Shown piece by piece: positions 46,460-58,400 of a stretch of DNA of 64,000 bases. The notes under the pieces were generated by a model. That model did not search any database, had not been told where the DNA came from, and worked only from the letters and a program-made list of their open reading frames with translations. The position numbers and the translations under genes were made by a program. The stretch comes from Limonium bicolor (lineage: Eukaryota > Streptophyta > Magnoliopsida > Caryophyllales > Plumbaginaceae), in contig CM041782.1 in NCBI GenBank assembly GCA_023374045.1, forward strand, positions 188,498,925-188,562,924. Direction: 5' to 3'. The first letter of the stretch is position 1, and every line of letters starts with the position of its first letter.

Positions 46460-48110
46460 ATGCCTCGCAGAAAATCCACCACTTCCCCTCCACGCGCTTC
46501 ATGCTTTGATTCCGAGGAGGAGGAATGTTTGATCAGGCTGAGGCAGCCTTCGCTGATGCCACCACAGAGGAGGAGGAGGCTTCTCCTGAACCTGCGCCAT
46601 CTCGTCGATCTACCAGACGGGCAACACAAGGAGCCAGCCTCCAGCAGTGCCGCGCCGCCTCCAGCCAAGAAGACAAGGGCGGCAAGAGGAAGAAGAGGAC
46701 TTCTCTAGAGACTCAGAGCGGCCCTGGATCTACTTCTTCTGCTCCAGAGCACGATGATTTTGGTACACCTCTCCCTCTCCCTCCTCGCATTCCTGATGTA
46801 CCTACTTGATGAGGAAGGATTTGTAAATCCTTCTGCTGCTCAGTACTTTCATCGTCCAAGATGAAAGGTAAGTGGGTACGGGAGAGGCGAGTGCATCCCG
46901 AGGTCTGCCTACTATCGAGATTTCAGAGCTCTTCGAGCGACATGGTTGGTTGGGGATCCTAGACATTGGCCATGGCCACTTCTACCCCGGGTTGGTGCGT
47001 GAGTTTTATGCGAACTCTCCGAGTACCGTGGGACCCCCCAACGTCAGGAGTTCTGATCCGCTCATTTGTCTCTACACGTTGTATCATTATTACACAGAGA
47101 GCATCGCACAGATCTTGGGCATCAACACTGACCCTCGACAGCGATCCTTCAGTCGACAGACTCTCGTAGATGCTCATGCCGCTTCCGCTCTCGATTCGGA
47201 TCACACACTCGCTATATGGATAGAGCTCATACTAAGGATCGCGAGGTGATCCCCTTGACCTACATCACCGATCTCTAGTTGCGTGTGGCCATGGAGATTA
47301 TCCGCCATAACATTCGGCCGTGCAAGCATGACGAGCTGAATGATATGGACTGCGCTCTGCTACAGTATCTTCTCGGGCCAGCTCAGAGAGCAGTTGTCTC
47401 ACGTTTCCCTCCCTTTCACCGGTCCAGATTGATGTTCACGCAGTTGGTCCGCGCCATTATGCATCGAGAGGGACAGCGCCCCATCTTCCCCATGCTCATT
47501 CACCAGCATATTATGCAGACGATAGGAGAGACTCAGATTCCTCGGGCGCCTACATTTTCAGCCCGAGTCTGCCCCTATTGATTGTGCTCTTATTCAACGC
47601 TGGTGGTTCAGAGAGTCACCCTCAGGGGAGTTCCTTATGTTCCCCCAGATCGGAGGTCCGGACCCCTACTGCTCAGGACTACCCCAGTTATCAGGGTGAG
47701 GGTGCTCAGCTATTATTGCCTCCACCACCACCGATCGCCACCGCACTGCCTCCTACCTCTACTTCAGATGCAGACCCTAGAGTGGCTGCAGAGCTCGATC
47801 ACTTCCGTCAGGAGCTCCAGCAGCAGCGACACTCTATGAAGGCCTTCCAGGCCGCTCAGCAGGCCGCGTGGGGTGATTTTGATTCCTTCCGGCAGAGTTA
47901 TGAGGGTCTGCGCACAGATTTTGACTACCAGAGTAGACTCTGTTGTGCAGCAACAGGCTGAGGTTGGGCAGAGACAGGAGGCATTTGAGGAGCGTATATC
48001 TCAACGCCAGGATGAGCAGGAGAGGGGTTGATGATCGTCTCATGTTGGCTTAGCTGAGATGAACAGTTAATGGCGGCCGACAGAAAGAAGGCAAGGAAGG
48101 AGATGAAGCA
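46460..48110 (+). pseudogene. Gag-like gene of element D ('putative plant transposon protein' type), broken
   Basis: ATG at 46460 (MPRRKSTTSPPRA), then an acidic and basic low-complexity stretch. A conserved region follows, read in pieces at 46890-47249 (ELFERHGWLGIL, GLVREFYANS, DPLICLYTLYHYY) and 47279-47581 (MEIIRHNIRPCKHDELNDMDC, FTQLVRAIMHREGQRPIFPML). These match the domain found in gag-like genes of many plant retroelements, often without pol. A Gln-rich probable coiled coil follows (about 47760-47940). At least four frameshifts/stops. Confidence 0.72.
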
Positions 48111-49582
48111 GAGGGTATCTTGTTCCATAGCTGCTTTGTTAAGAGTCTTCTACGTCGGGACAAGGAGAAGAGGAAGGCGCGTCGAGAGGCGAAGAAGAAG
48201 GGACTTCCTACCCTAGCTCTTCTAGCCTTTCTAATGTTCCAGACGCTTCCCCTGATTCTTCTTCAGACTCTCCACCACCATCCTCCATGCAGGCAGCAGT
48301 TCATTAGTTCTTCTCTCTTTCTCTTTCTCTGTTTATTTACTTTTATTTTATTTTATTTTTATTTTCCTTTCCATTTCTTTTTGACCTTTTTTTTGCTTTT
48401 CTTTTAGTTTTATTTGCTTTTATTATTCTTGTATGCCTAATGGATTCTCAGTTAACTCTCTCTTACATATTATGGAAGCTTTACATTTTAGTGAGTTTTT
48501 GGTTACAGTGCCTTTATTTTAGTTGGCTCATGCTGTGACAATTCTGACTCCGCGGCTCACCACAAGTGTAGGGCTTTGTGCCCTCATTCTTCCAAAGGGG
48601 GAGTATTTTTATTATTCTTTTAATTCATCTTATTTTTTTAAAAATGCCATTCTTTAATTCTTTGATTTTTTTTATTCTTATTCTTTTCGAAACACTGGGG
48701 ACAGTGTTCCTGCCAAGTGTAAGGCAGGGGTCCCCCCTTAAAAAATTATTTTTGCTAAAACTATTTTAGTATCTAAATAATAAGCTGAGATTTTATCAAT
48801 GTTCTACTAACTTTTGCATGTCGTTGGCAAAGTAAGAGTAGAAAAGGATAAATGCTTGTTCTCTCAAGAGGTAAGCTTTCTAATGATTTGTAGATTCCTG
48901 TTTTTAACATTTTGATTCTTTTTATTTAACATGAGTATATGATCTTTCTCCTATTCTTTCCTTTATGTACTTCTGGTATTTGTTTCTTTCCTTTTCAAAT
49001 TGTGAAAAATCTTTTAGGTAAAAATCTTTAAAAGGGTTTTTGTGAAAAAAAGAAAAGAAGAAGAAGAAAAAGAAAACACAAGAAAGAAAAATCTTCTTCC
49101 AAAGAAAAATATATATTCCTTGAGGTTGCAAAAAATGCCTCAGAATAAAAGAAAGATACGAGAGTTTTTCCTTTTATTTTTCTCCTAAATTCCCCGTTCT
49201 TCAATGCAAAAAATCATGGTTGATTCAGAAACCCTTGCAAAATAGGGCTGAATAATAAAAACCATCGATGAGTGTCTAGGCCACATTCAGAACTCTTGAA
49301 AAATAGAGCTGAATGATGGAAACCGGAAAAAGGAGAGATTACAAAATCCCTTATGCAAATAGCCCAAAAGCTTTTGATCGGTTTTGAGAATTAGTTGTTT
49401 TTATACCCATTAGTATGTTTCTGATGGAATAGGAATGATTAAGGGATACTTATGAAATAGAGTCAAGTAGTTAGGGATATTTATCTAGTTGTCATTATAA
49501 AGTTTATCTGTTTTGTGCATAAGTACTTAGTCCTTTCTAATCTTGTTTTGCTCGATGACTAGCAAAAGGTAGTGTAGGGCCT
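48111..49582 (+). other. D 3' noncoding region
   Basis: T-rich. Contains ACACTGGGGACAGTGT (48692-48707), a run of AAG triplets (about 49045-49095), and the stem-loop at 49546-49567 (TTTTGCT...AGCAAAA) before the 3' LTR. These correspond to the two hairpins in E and F. Confidence 0.65.
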
Positions 49583-51066
49583 TGATAAGCCGCAGACTTA
49601 TCATATTTTATGCACTAGATTTAGTATTATATTTATCTAAATAAAGTTATATATGTGTTATTATGTTATATTATGTGTTAAAATATATTATTTGTACAGT
49701 CTTTTGTTTATGTGTTTTATATGTAAGGAACGAATTTCTAGGCAAAAGTTCAATTGAAGCCAGACTCAATGCCGGGTTGATCATGCACGGCATGACACAG
49801 AACAGAAAAGAGGCCTTGCCGGATGCAATGCCGGGTAAATGCTATCCGGCATGAGTGTAAAGTCGCTTCGGTTGACCATACGACAGCACATGTGTTCCAC
49901 GTGATTTCAACCGCTGCCGGGTGTGAGCCGGGTATCTCCTACCGGCATATGTACTGTTTCGCGCAGAATTGACGGTTCGACCGTTAACAGTTGGGCGCAT
50001 TTATCACGTGTGCCGGCTACTGGTGACCGGCACGACGCCCGGCAAGAGACATTTTGATGCCTATAAATAGGCCGAGAAGGGCTACAATTTGACACATTCA
50101 ACATACTAAATCCACGCCATTTACACCTCAATTCTGCCTCATTCCATCTGTTGGTGTCCAAGGAACGTCTGCAGATCCATCCACGCAAAAGAAGAAGAAG
50201 ACCTTGACGGTTAAGGCTATTAACATCTCCTTCTCCCCTTTGTATTTCTCTTCTTGTAGTTGTGTGGATGGTAATGCAGAATCCTTGTTAGGTTTTGGTT
50301 AGGGATGAAATTCCTTGTAAAGCTCTTATGATCATATATGGAATTTACGAGTTTCTTAACGGAGGTTTCTAGTCTTCATACAAGTTGAATGAGTCAGCCA
50401 CTAATTCTCTTATCTCTAAGTCCTGTTTAAGGCTTTCAAAGCAAGAATAGGATAGATTAGGATCTCGGTAATCTTTAATATTGTTGTTCTGAAAAGTGGA
50501 CAACAAATGCTAAGGTTTTGGATTAATCTCTTATTTCCCATTATCCTGGTTGTATTCGCGGCATTGGCTAGTAGGAGAGTTATAGAGATTAGTATATTCG
50601 ACGATTGTTCTATAGCGAATTGATTCTGGAAGATGTTCGACGGGTATATGAAGTTGTCCGATGTCCGGGAGTGCCGCAAGGTGAATCTGCCGGGTAGCGG
50701 AGGTCCGGCATTACCCCCGGCGTATGCATTTTGCGAGACCAAATCCTCTTTGAGACTTGCCACCCTTGATTATTGATCATATGTTTCCCTTCATTGATAA
50801 TCTTCCCAATCAAAGTTACTTTATCTAGTTTTCTTAGTTTAGAAGCAACCATTACTTTTCCCTTATTATTATAGAATAGGCTTTTGCCCGGATTAGGACT
50901 AGTTTTCTATAAGTCCCTTGGGTTCGATACTCTCGGTCGTAATATACTTACACTATACTCCGACCGGGTTTATTTGCTACCTGTAGTAGAGTTGTAGTTT
51001 ATTTAGGTTTAGTTTAGTATTTTATTCTTTTATGTATATAGTTTTCCTACAATTTTCCCGTTAGCA
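49583..51066 (+). repeat. Element D 3' LTR
   Basis: 1484 bp, same ends as the 5' LTR, with a more disturbed stretch at about 50570-50660. Followed by GAGAC and the right part of B's AlkB exon. Confidence 0.94.
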
Positions 51067-51658
51067 GAGACACGAACACAAGACAGAGCGACGCCACCAA
51101 CAATACCTCCAGAATTTCAGACGCTTGTCACACAAGCAGTAGAACTTGCACAACAATGTGAATATGATCTGATCCCCGCACTTGAAGCGGACCTTTGTAT
51201 TGTCAACTTCTATGAGAAAGAAGGACGACTTGGGTTACACCCAAGACAAGGACGAGACAGCGGAATCTCTTGAACAAGGAGTGCCCGTAGTGTCTTGGTC
51301 CATTGGTGATGACGCCGTATTATGTATAGCGAGCAGAAGTTTGTGGACCTCGCAGAGAAACTAGTATTGAGATCAGGAGATGTCCTAATCATGGGTGGAA
51401 AATCTAGGTTGCTGTATCACGGTATCAGAATGATCAAGTTGAATACGGCACCGCCGGCAATAATCAATGCCACAACATGAAACCTGGACGCCTGAACCTT
51501 ACCTTTAGGAAGTATTAAATTCATAGTATCATGTAATGTATTAGTAACGTGTATTAGAGACACGGTATGTATGATGGTTGGTTTATCAATACAGAGCAGT
51601 GTTGACTTAATTCCACTTGTGTCCACCATCATTACTAAACCACTTGTGAATCCAATAG

Positions 51659-52960
51659 GTTGTGGACTCGGTACCGAAGGTAACCTGAGTATCCTCACCG
51701 AAGCACAAGCTGGTAAAAGCGGCACCATCTTAACGGGAACCTTCCTAGTGAACGACATTGAAGCCACAGTGTTATTCGACTCCGGCGCCTCTCACACCAC
51801 CTTCGTATCACCATCTTTCGGAAGAGGTTGGGGCTAGATGCGGATGAGCTACCGAATTTCTGGTTACTTCCCATCGAAGGAGCGAGTACAGTGCACCAAG
51901 TATTATAAAGCAGCCACGATCCAAATCAAAGGCGAAGTGTTTCCCATCTCGTTCATCGAGTTTAATGGATTGGGATTCGACTGATAATCGGAATGAATTG
52001 GTTGGAGCGGCACAAGGGACGAATCCTCTGCGCCGAGCATCGACTACTGCTCAAGAGTCCTTCTGGGGTTACTGTATCTTACCGTCAGAGACCGAGAGAG
52101 CCTTCGACCACAGTCATATCCGCTATGGCTATGTACCGGGAAGGGAGCTCAGAAAGGGCCATGAGTGTATTGTGTTATGTACAAGACCTGGAGAGAGATC
52201 CAGAGTTCAACCCCGAAGTACCCATTGTGTCTGAATTCCCTGACATATTCCCTAAGGAGTTGCCTGGTATGCCACCGAAGAGTAGTAGAGTTTGAGATTG
52301 ACCTCTTGCCAGGTACCGGTCCCATTGCAAGGGCACCGTACCATATGGCACCTGCTGAAATGACAGAGCTGAAGGAACAGTTGCGTGATCTTCTCGACAA
52401 AGGGTTTATACGCCCGAGTGTATCACCCTGGGGAGCACCGGTCCTCGTTGGAAGAAGAAGGACGGTAGTCTCCGACTTTGTATTGACTACCGCGAGCTGA
52501 ATGCGGTCACAGTCAAAAATAAATACCCATTGCCACGCATCGATGACCTATTCGACCAGCTGAAAGGAGCTTTAGTCTTTTCCAAGATCGACCTCCGTTC
52601 TGGTATCATCAGATTGCTATCAGAGAGCAACATCGAGAAAACGGCATTCCGCACCAGATATGGCCACTACGAATTCACAGTCATGCCATTCGGTTTGTCA
52701 AACGCACCAGTAAAATTCATGGATCTTATGAATCGACTATTCAGTGAGCAGTTGGACACTTCAGTTGTGGTATTTATTGATGACATCCTTGTGTACTCCA
52801 AATAAACAAGAAGAGCATGAATTTCATTTGAGGAAAGTGCTTGAGACACTGCGCGAGAAACCAGTGTATGCGAAGTTCTCCAAATGCGAGTTCTGGCTAG
52901 ATCAGGTATCATTCCTCGGTCATGTCATCTCGAGCACAGGTATCTCAGTTGACCCTTAAG
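51659..52960 (+). pseudogene. pol: Protease and reverse transcriptase of element B
   Basis: The pol exon begins CGLGTEGNLSILTEAQ, protease LFDSGASHTTF (Asp at about 51778), FGMNWLERHKG region frame-broken near 51985, then [43 protein letters not shown], catalytic [12 protein letters not shown] (about 52764-52800). Frameshifts near 51830, 52280, 52450, 52600 and 52805. SGIIR replaces SGYHQ as in C. Confidence 0.88.
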
Positions 52961-53616
52961 ATTGAAGCTGCACGATCATGGCCTAGACCTATGACTGTTA
53001 CCGACATTCGGAGCTTTCTTGGTCTAGCCGGTTACTACCGGAGATTTGTAAAGGACTTCTCGAAAGTCGCTAAGCCCATGACTACACTGATGAAGAAAGA
53101 TGCACCGTTTGTATGGACAGACGAGTGCGAAGTATCATTTCAGAGCCTACAAGACTCATTGACCTCAGCGCCCATCCTTACTCTTCCAGAGGGCACAGAG
53201 GGATTTGAGGTATATTGTGATGCATCAGGCAAGGGAATGGGATGCGTACTCATGCAGCATGGCAAGGTTGTAGCTTATGCCTCCTGCCAGCTGAAAAAGT
53301 ATGAGGAGAATTACCCGACTCACGACTTAGAGTTAGGAGCCATTGTCTTCGCCTTGAAGATATGGCGACACTATCTCTATGGGGTAAGCATCACCATCTA
53401 CTCGACCATAAGAGCTTACAGTATGTATTCACACAGAAAGAATTGAACTTGAGACAGAGAAGGTGGATGGAGTTTCTCTCAGACTACGACATCGACCTAC
53501 AATATAAGGAAGGGAAGGCAAACGTTGTAGCCGACGCCCTGAGTCGTCGAGCACACTCGCTCAATTCGCTACTCGCTTCTTCTAGCTGGTTGACGAGGTG
53601 CGAGACACTCAGTTGA
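52961..53616 (+). pseudogene. pol: RNase H region of element B
   Basis: [23 protein letters not shown], then [39 protein letters not shown], a one-base loss at the third acidic motif (near 53402, 'YSTIRAYS' where YTDHKSL is expected), and ADALSRR. Confidence 0.88.
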
Positions 53617-55021
53617 GCGACCCTTATATGACCGAAATCGGACAGAAGATCACCGATGTTACATTCAGAAGAAGAAGTATGACTTCAAGTTACATGAAGA
53701 TGGTCTGATTCGGCTGAATGGCAGGCTATGCGTCCCCCGAAGCAATGCTGAGCTAAGGGATTGCATCCTGCGGGAGTCAAAATCTATATTGTCAGTTCAC
53801 CCAGGAGCCTCCAAGATGTACAAAGACATGAAGAGATACTTCTGGTGGTCAAGAATGAAATCAGATGTGACAGAGTATGTATTGAAATGCTTAACATGCC
53901 AGAAAGTGAAATTTGAACATCGTAGACCGGGCGGAATGGTATAATCGATGCCAGTTCCGGAGTGGAAAATTTTACGATATCTCCATGGATTTTGTTGTAG
54001 GACTCCCACCTGCTAGGGGAGGACTCAACATGATCTAGGTTGTAGTCGATCGCCTCACCAGGTTGCCAGATTCATACGATGAAGGACACCTAGAAGGTAG
54101 TGAAGCTCGCAGAGCTATTCGACAAGGAGATTATCAGACACGACGGAGTCCCAAAGACTATCGTATCTGACCGCGACACCAGATTCCTTTCGAGATACTG
54201 GAGAGCTACACGGGAAGCGTTGGGTACAGAATTGAAGCTGAGTACCGCCTTCCATCCTCAGACCGACGGTCAGACAGAAAGGACCATCAGACAATGGAGG
54301 ACATGCTGAGAGCATGTGCCTTAGACTTTCAGGGAGTTGGTTAGATAAGCTTCATCTTATCGAGTTCTCATACAATAATAGATATCATGCTTCGATTAAG
54401 ATGTCGCCTTTCCAAGCTTATACGGTAGACCTTTCCATACACCTTGTGTTGGGATGAGTCAAGTGAAGCGGTCATCATAGGACCGAATACCTTGAGCAAG
54501 TGCAAGCTGAAGTTCAGCAGATCCGAGCTAATATGAAAGCAGCCCAAGAAAGACAGAAATCCTATGCGGATGTGCGATGACGCGACCTTGAGTTCGCCGT
54601 GGGTGACCAAGTGTTCTTGCGCGTTTCACCTATGAAGGGCGTATTCCGATTTGGCCAGAAGGGCAAGCTGAGCCCAAAATTTGTAGGGCCGTACACTATC
54701 ATTGAGAGAATTGGATCTGTAGCCTATAGGTTAGCACTACATGAGGACTTGGGGCGTGTCCATGATGTATTTCATGTGTCACAACTCAAGAAGTACATTG
54801 CTGATCCTTCTCATGTCTTAGAGCCCGAGAGACTATCCACTGAGCCGACCATGAGATATGTCGAGACTCCAGTGAGAATCCTTGATAGGAAGACCAGAGA
54901 CACTCGCCATAAGTCGATACGAATGGTGAAGGTCCTATGGTCAACCATGATGTCGAAGAGAAGCGACTTGGGAATAGAAGATGCCATGAAGGCGAAGTAC
55001 CCATAGTTATTCATAGACTAG
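53617..55021 (+). pseudogene. pol: Integrase and chromodomain-like tail of element B
   Basis: Zinc-finger region, VSDRDTRFLSRYW, TDGQTERT, GDQVFLRVSPMKGVFRFGQKGKLSPKFVGPY, VFHVSQLKKYIADPSHV, RILDRKTRDTR, VRMVKVLW-like tail, stop at 55019-55021. Several TAG/TAA stops (near 53941, 54037, 54090) sit where C has CAG or TGG codons, plus frameshifts. Confidence 0.87.
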
Positions 55022-55474
55022 ATAGTCTAGTATTTAGTAGATACGGGTACGGGACGCGTACCCTTTTAAAGGGGGGGGGGGGTAAAGCCTTTTTGCTTTT
55101 GCATTGCTTCGGGTGAGCATTGCATAGTGTGCGTGTACTGTAGTATATTTCGATGGCACATGTAGTGCGGAGTGTATTTGGTACGTATGTGTAATGTGTA
55201 ATGTATGGATGTGTATGTGCGATGTGTAATGTATTGGTGTAATGTGTATGGTGAATTGCAATTGGTATTGTGTTATGGTGTGTATGAAAATGGGTGTATT
55301 GTGTATGTGAATTCATATGATGCTTGATTTGTGTATGTTTGTAATGCAGAAGAAGTAAACACCTCATAGGTGGTAGTGAGACACATTATGGCAATTGGTT
55401 TGCCTAATGAGTAGAATTATTTAAACTATGAACCTTGAGCAACTTTGAAGGCAAAGTTTCTTAAGGGGGCAGAT
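55022..55474 (+). other. 3' untranslated region of B
   Basis: GGGTACG...CGTACCC (55045-55063) followed by AAAGGGGGGGGGGGG, a TG-rich low-complexity stretch (about 55130-55320), and the polypurine tract TTAAGGGGGCAGAT (55461-55474). The minus-strand reading frames here come from the TG-rich stretch. Confidence 0.75.
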
Positions 55475-58400
55475 TGAAATACCCCGTAATTAAAAATAGT
55501 GATTAAAGGCTAATAAGTATTTTAGAAGCTTAATTAAGTCTAAATAATCATGAGGGAACAAATCCCGAAGAAAACGGACCCTTAAAACGGAATAAAAACA
55601 CAAACAACCTTAAAGCGTGTTTTTCGAGGGTAACGGAGGGAAAACATGACTTTAAGCGGGTCAAATAGACTCGTAACAATTTTGGTCAACTAAATAGTCA
55701 TTAATAAACATTAGTGAAGTCTAGAACCAATAAAATCAATAAAACGAGAAAATAGTAGAACTGTCAAAAACGGGAAGTTGTGGGGTAAAAGCATAAATAA
55801 ACCAAACTAGTGTGTCCAATATTGTAAATAAAATTTTAAAAACCCATGTGGGCTGTGTGTCAGCCGATGGATGCCCCTCACTCACACCCTTAATTATCTT
55901 CTTATGTACAAAGGACAAAACAATTAAAAAGCAAAAAGAAGACTCACTTTTTATTCACTCTCTCCTAACTCCCTCACACCCCACCGTACTCACTCCCTCT
56001 CTTTCTCTGTTCTTTCTTTTTCTTCCCATGCCAGCCATGGTGATTTCAAAAAGCCAAAGCAACCCCCATGTTCTCTCCTCTTGTTAACCCATCAAACCTT
56101 CACCAAAAATTACAAAAATTATACCATTGTGTTCCTCTCACCAAGGAGAACACTATCCTCCTTCCAAATTCGAAAACAAGCATTTTCGTCTCCATGGGTA
56201 TTCTTGCTTGGAGCATGAAAACCACCATTAGAAGGCCCTTCTCACCTCTTTGGTTTAAGGTAAAAAAACCCAAAAATATTACTTTTCTTGCTCTTATTCT
56301 CAAAATAGAAATTTCTAAGTTGTGAGCTCCTATTCCTTTTGTGCCCAGCCGATTTTGGCATTGTTGGAGGAGTAGAATATTACTCTAGTGCTGTTCCAAG
56401 CTTCATCTACTCCCTTGCAAGGTAATAAATTCTTAAACCCTAGAAACTTACCTTAAAAGCTTTAATATAGTTAAGGGCTAGTGAATTAAATGGTGGTATG
56501 TAATGGGTTGTAGTGTAGAGCTTTGAATCCTCATAGCTGTTGGAAAAGAGAAAAGAAAAGGAAGAAGGAAGAAGCAAGAAGAAGAAAAGAAACTAGAAGA
56601 AGGACAAGGTAAATTATGCTCACTTGTGTAGCCTTGTAAATGCTTATGTAACAGATTTTATAAGTTTAAAATGTGTATTGTAAATGGTAATGAGTAGTAG
56701 TGTAATGTGGAAGAAGAACCAAACTATTTTTGAAGCTTAAAAGACATTTAAAAACTGTCAAAACCTAGATGGGAGTTAGATGTTGAGTGCAGGATTTTAG
56801 GAGTGTGTAATGGTTAGTATTTATGTGTGAGAGTTTTGTATATGATGCTATTGAAAACAGGTGAATTGGGTAACAATGGGTGAATAGAATATGTGGTGAG
56901 AGTGTAAAAATATAGGGGAGACCATGTCAAAATTTACATAGAACTAGGACACTTAAGAACTAGAAACTAGGTAAAAATAAAAATATATCTTGCAGCAGAT
57001 TTTAGGTTGAGTTAGTTAGTGGGTAGGTTAGGAGAGATGGTAAATGCATTTGAAGCTTAGAAATGACATTAGAAGAGAGAGGGAGATATAGATGGAGAAA
57101 GTGAGAACCAAAATCTGTAGCAAAATGCAACTAGGAAAAATAGTGTAAGTGCTGAAATGAAAACTTGGAAAAATATGTGAGTGAATTAGTATAAAAAGGA
57201 GTAATAAGTTAGTAATGGAGTTAGACTGTTTATAAGCTTAATTAGGTGCTTAAATATGTGGGATTAAGTGTAGGAACAATGGGGAATTAATTAGGCAAAG
57301 ATAGCATTGTAACAGATTTTGAAAACTCAAAATCTGTAGAAAGTTTAGCAGGGTCCGGGACTTAAGTCCAGGACTAAGTCCCGGACCAGTATATTAAAAC
57401 ACACCGAGAGTGCAGGTAATGGGTGGTCCGGGACTTAGGTTCCATATGAGGACCCGGACCACCCCCACAAAACAGTCCGAGAGTTGCCTATTCTAGGTCC
57501 GGGACTTATGTAAGAGGACCCGGACCAATACTAAAAATCATTCGAGAGTTTGTGAAGCTTTAGATCCGGGACTTGACATATGTACAAGGACCCGGACCAT
57601 AGTGGAAAACGGTTCGAGAGTTGTGACCACAGGGTGGTCCGGGACCTAGGATCCGGACAAAGTCCCGGACCAACCCAAATTTTTAAAATTAAGTTTATTA
57701 AATGGATTTTAAGGTAAGTAAGTGAATGGTAATGATGGTAGAAGATAATTAGTACTTAATTAATGATGTTTAAAGGTCATTAAGAGTATGAACAAGTTTT
57801 AAAAGTAAAAAAGAGTAAGTAAACAATGTGTAAGTATAAGAATTGTAAAGACATAGTAAGTACTCCCTCCGTCCCTAATTGACCTTCCTGTTTGGCTTTT
57901 TGGCACGTTTTTCCACTACAATATTAAACATATAAGATAAAAAATTTTATAAAATAAATTCCACAAATATAGTTTTCATATAAAGATTTCATTACAATAC
58001 TTAGATTATAAAATTATGTTATCTTAATTGTTAAATATTGAAGTCAAACGACATACTCAAATAGTAAAGATGAAGGTCAATCAGGGACGGAGGGAGTATG
58101 AGTTAGGAAACGTAAGGGGTATACGAGTTAAGTTAATTATAGGTAATTAATCACTCGATCACATGTATTTTATAGGACTTGGATTGTGAACACCGGAGGA
58201 AAGTCGGCTACAAGTACAACGGTGAACGGCATGAACTTCTCATGCCCCGTATGCTACCTTGGTTACTCTGATTTGTGTGTTGTGTGCTAATTGATCACCA
58301 AATAAGATAAACACACGAATCGGATATATTATGCTTACTTGTGATTATCATGAGATTGCTCCTTGTTTGGATATCCTCTTTAAAACATAGTTTGTATAAT

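Larger units (their letters stand above)
43834..51066 (+). mobile_element. Element D: non-autonomous Athila-like LTR retrotransposon
   Basis: 7233 bp, target duplication GAGAC (43829-43833 and 51067-51071), LTRs 43834-45339 and 49583-51066. Asp-type primer-binding site (two changes), one broken gag-like gene, no protease, RT or integrase. Its CCGGCAT hairpins occur in both LTR and internal parts. Confidence 0.93.
43554..51518 (+). pseudogene. AlkB-type dioxygenase exon of element B, split by element D
   Basis: Left part 43554-43833 is fully open: FNICYPIPS, VIRPGMILLKGYLTPEAQ, GTGQGGFYTPEFPGGAKMM, GKDWNPYTKTY. D then interrupts it (duplication GAGAC). Right part 51072-51518: PPEFQTLV, DLCIVNFYEKEGRLGLH (His at 51238, then one extra C before the Asp codon), GVPVVSWSIGDDA, RSGDVLIMGGKSRLLYHG (distal His 51418), PGRLNLTFRKY and TAA at 51516-51518. 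Same architecture and length as in C, with different amino acids at many places, so the domain was present before the two lineages split. Confidence 0.87.
43400..51658 (+). other. Intron 3 of B: two predicted forms (to AlkB at 43553, or to pol at 51658)
   Basis: Short form 43400-43553 (154 nt; acceptor ACTTTAG) joins to AGT TTT AAT ATC in frame. Long form ends at 51658 (acceptor CCAATAG) and joins in frame to TGT GGA CTC GGT ACC GAA. Removing D and one target copy gives 1021 nt, against 1024 nt in C. Confidence 0.68.

Noticed and set aside
46230..46532. 100-codon frame ahead of D's gene
   Set aside because: Overlaps the D gene start in another frame and runs through hairpin repeats; no family.
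55011..55367. 118-codon minus-strand frame after B pol
   Set aside because: Comes from a TG-rich low-complexity stretch.
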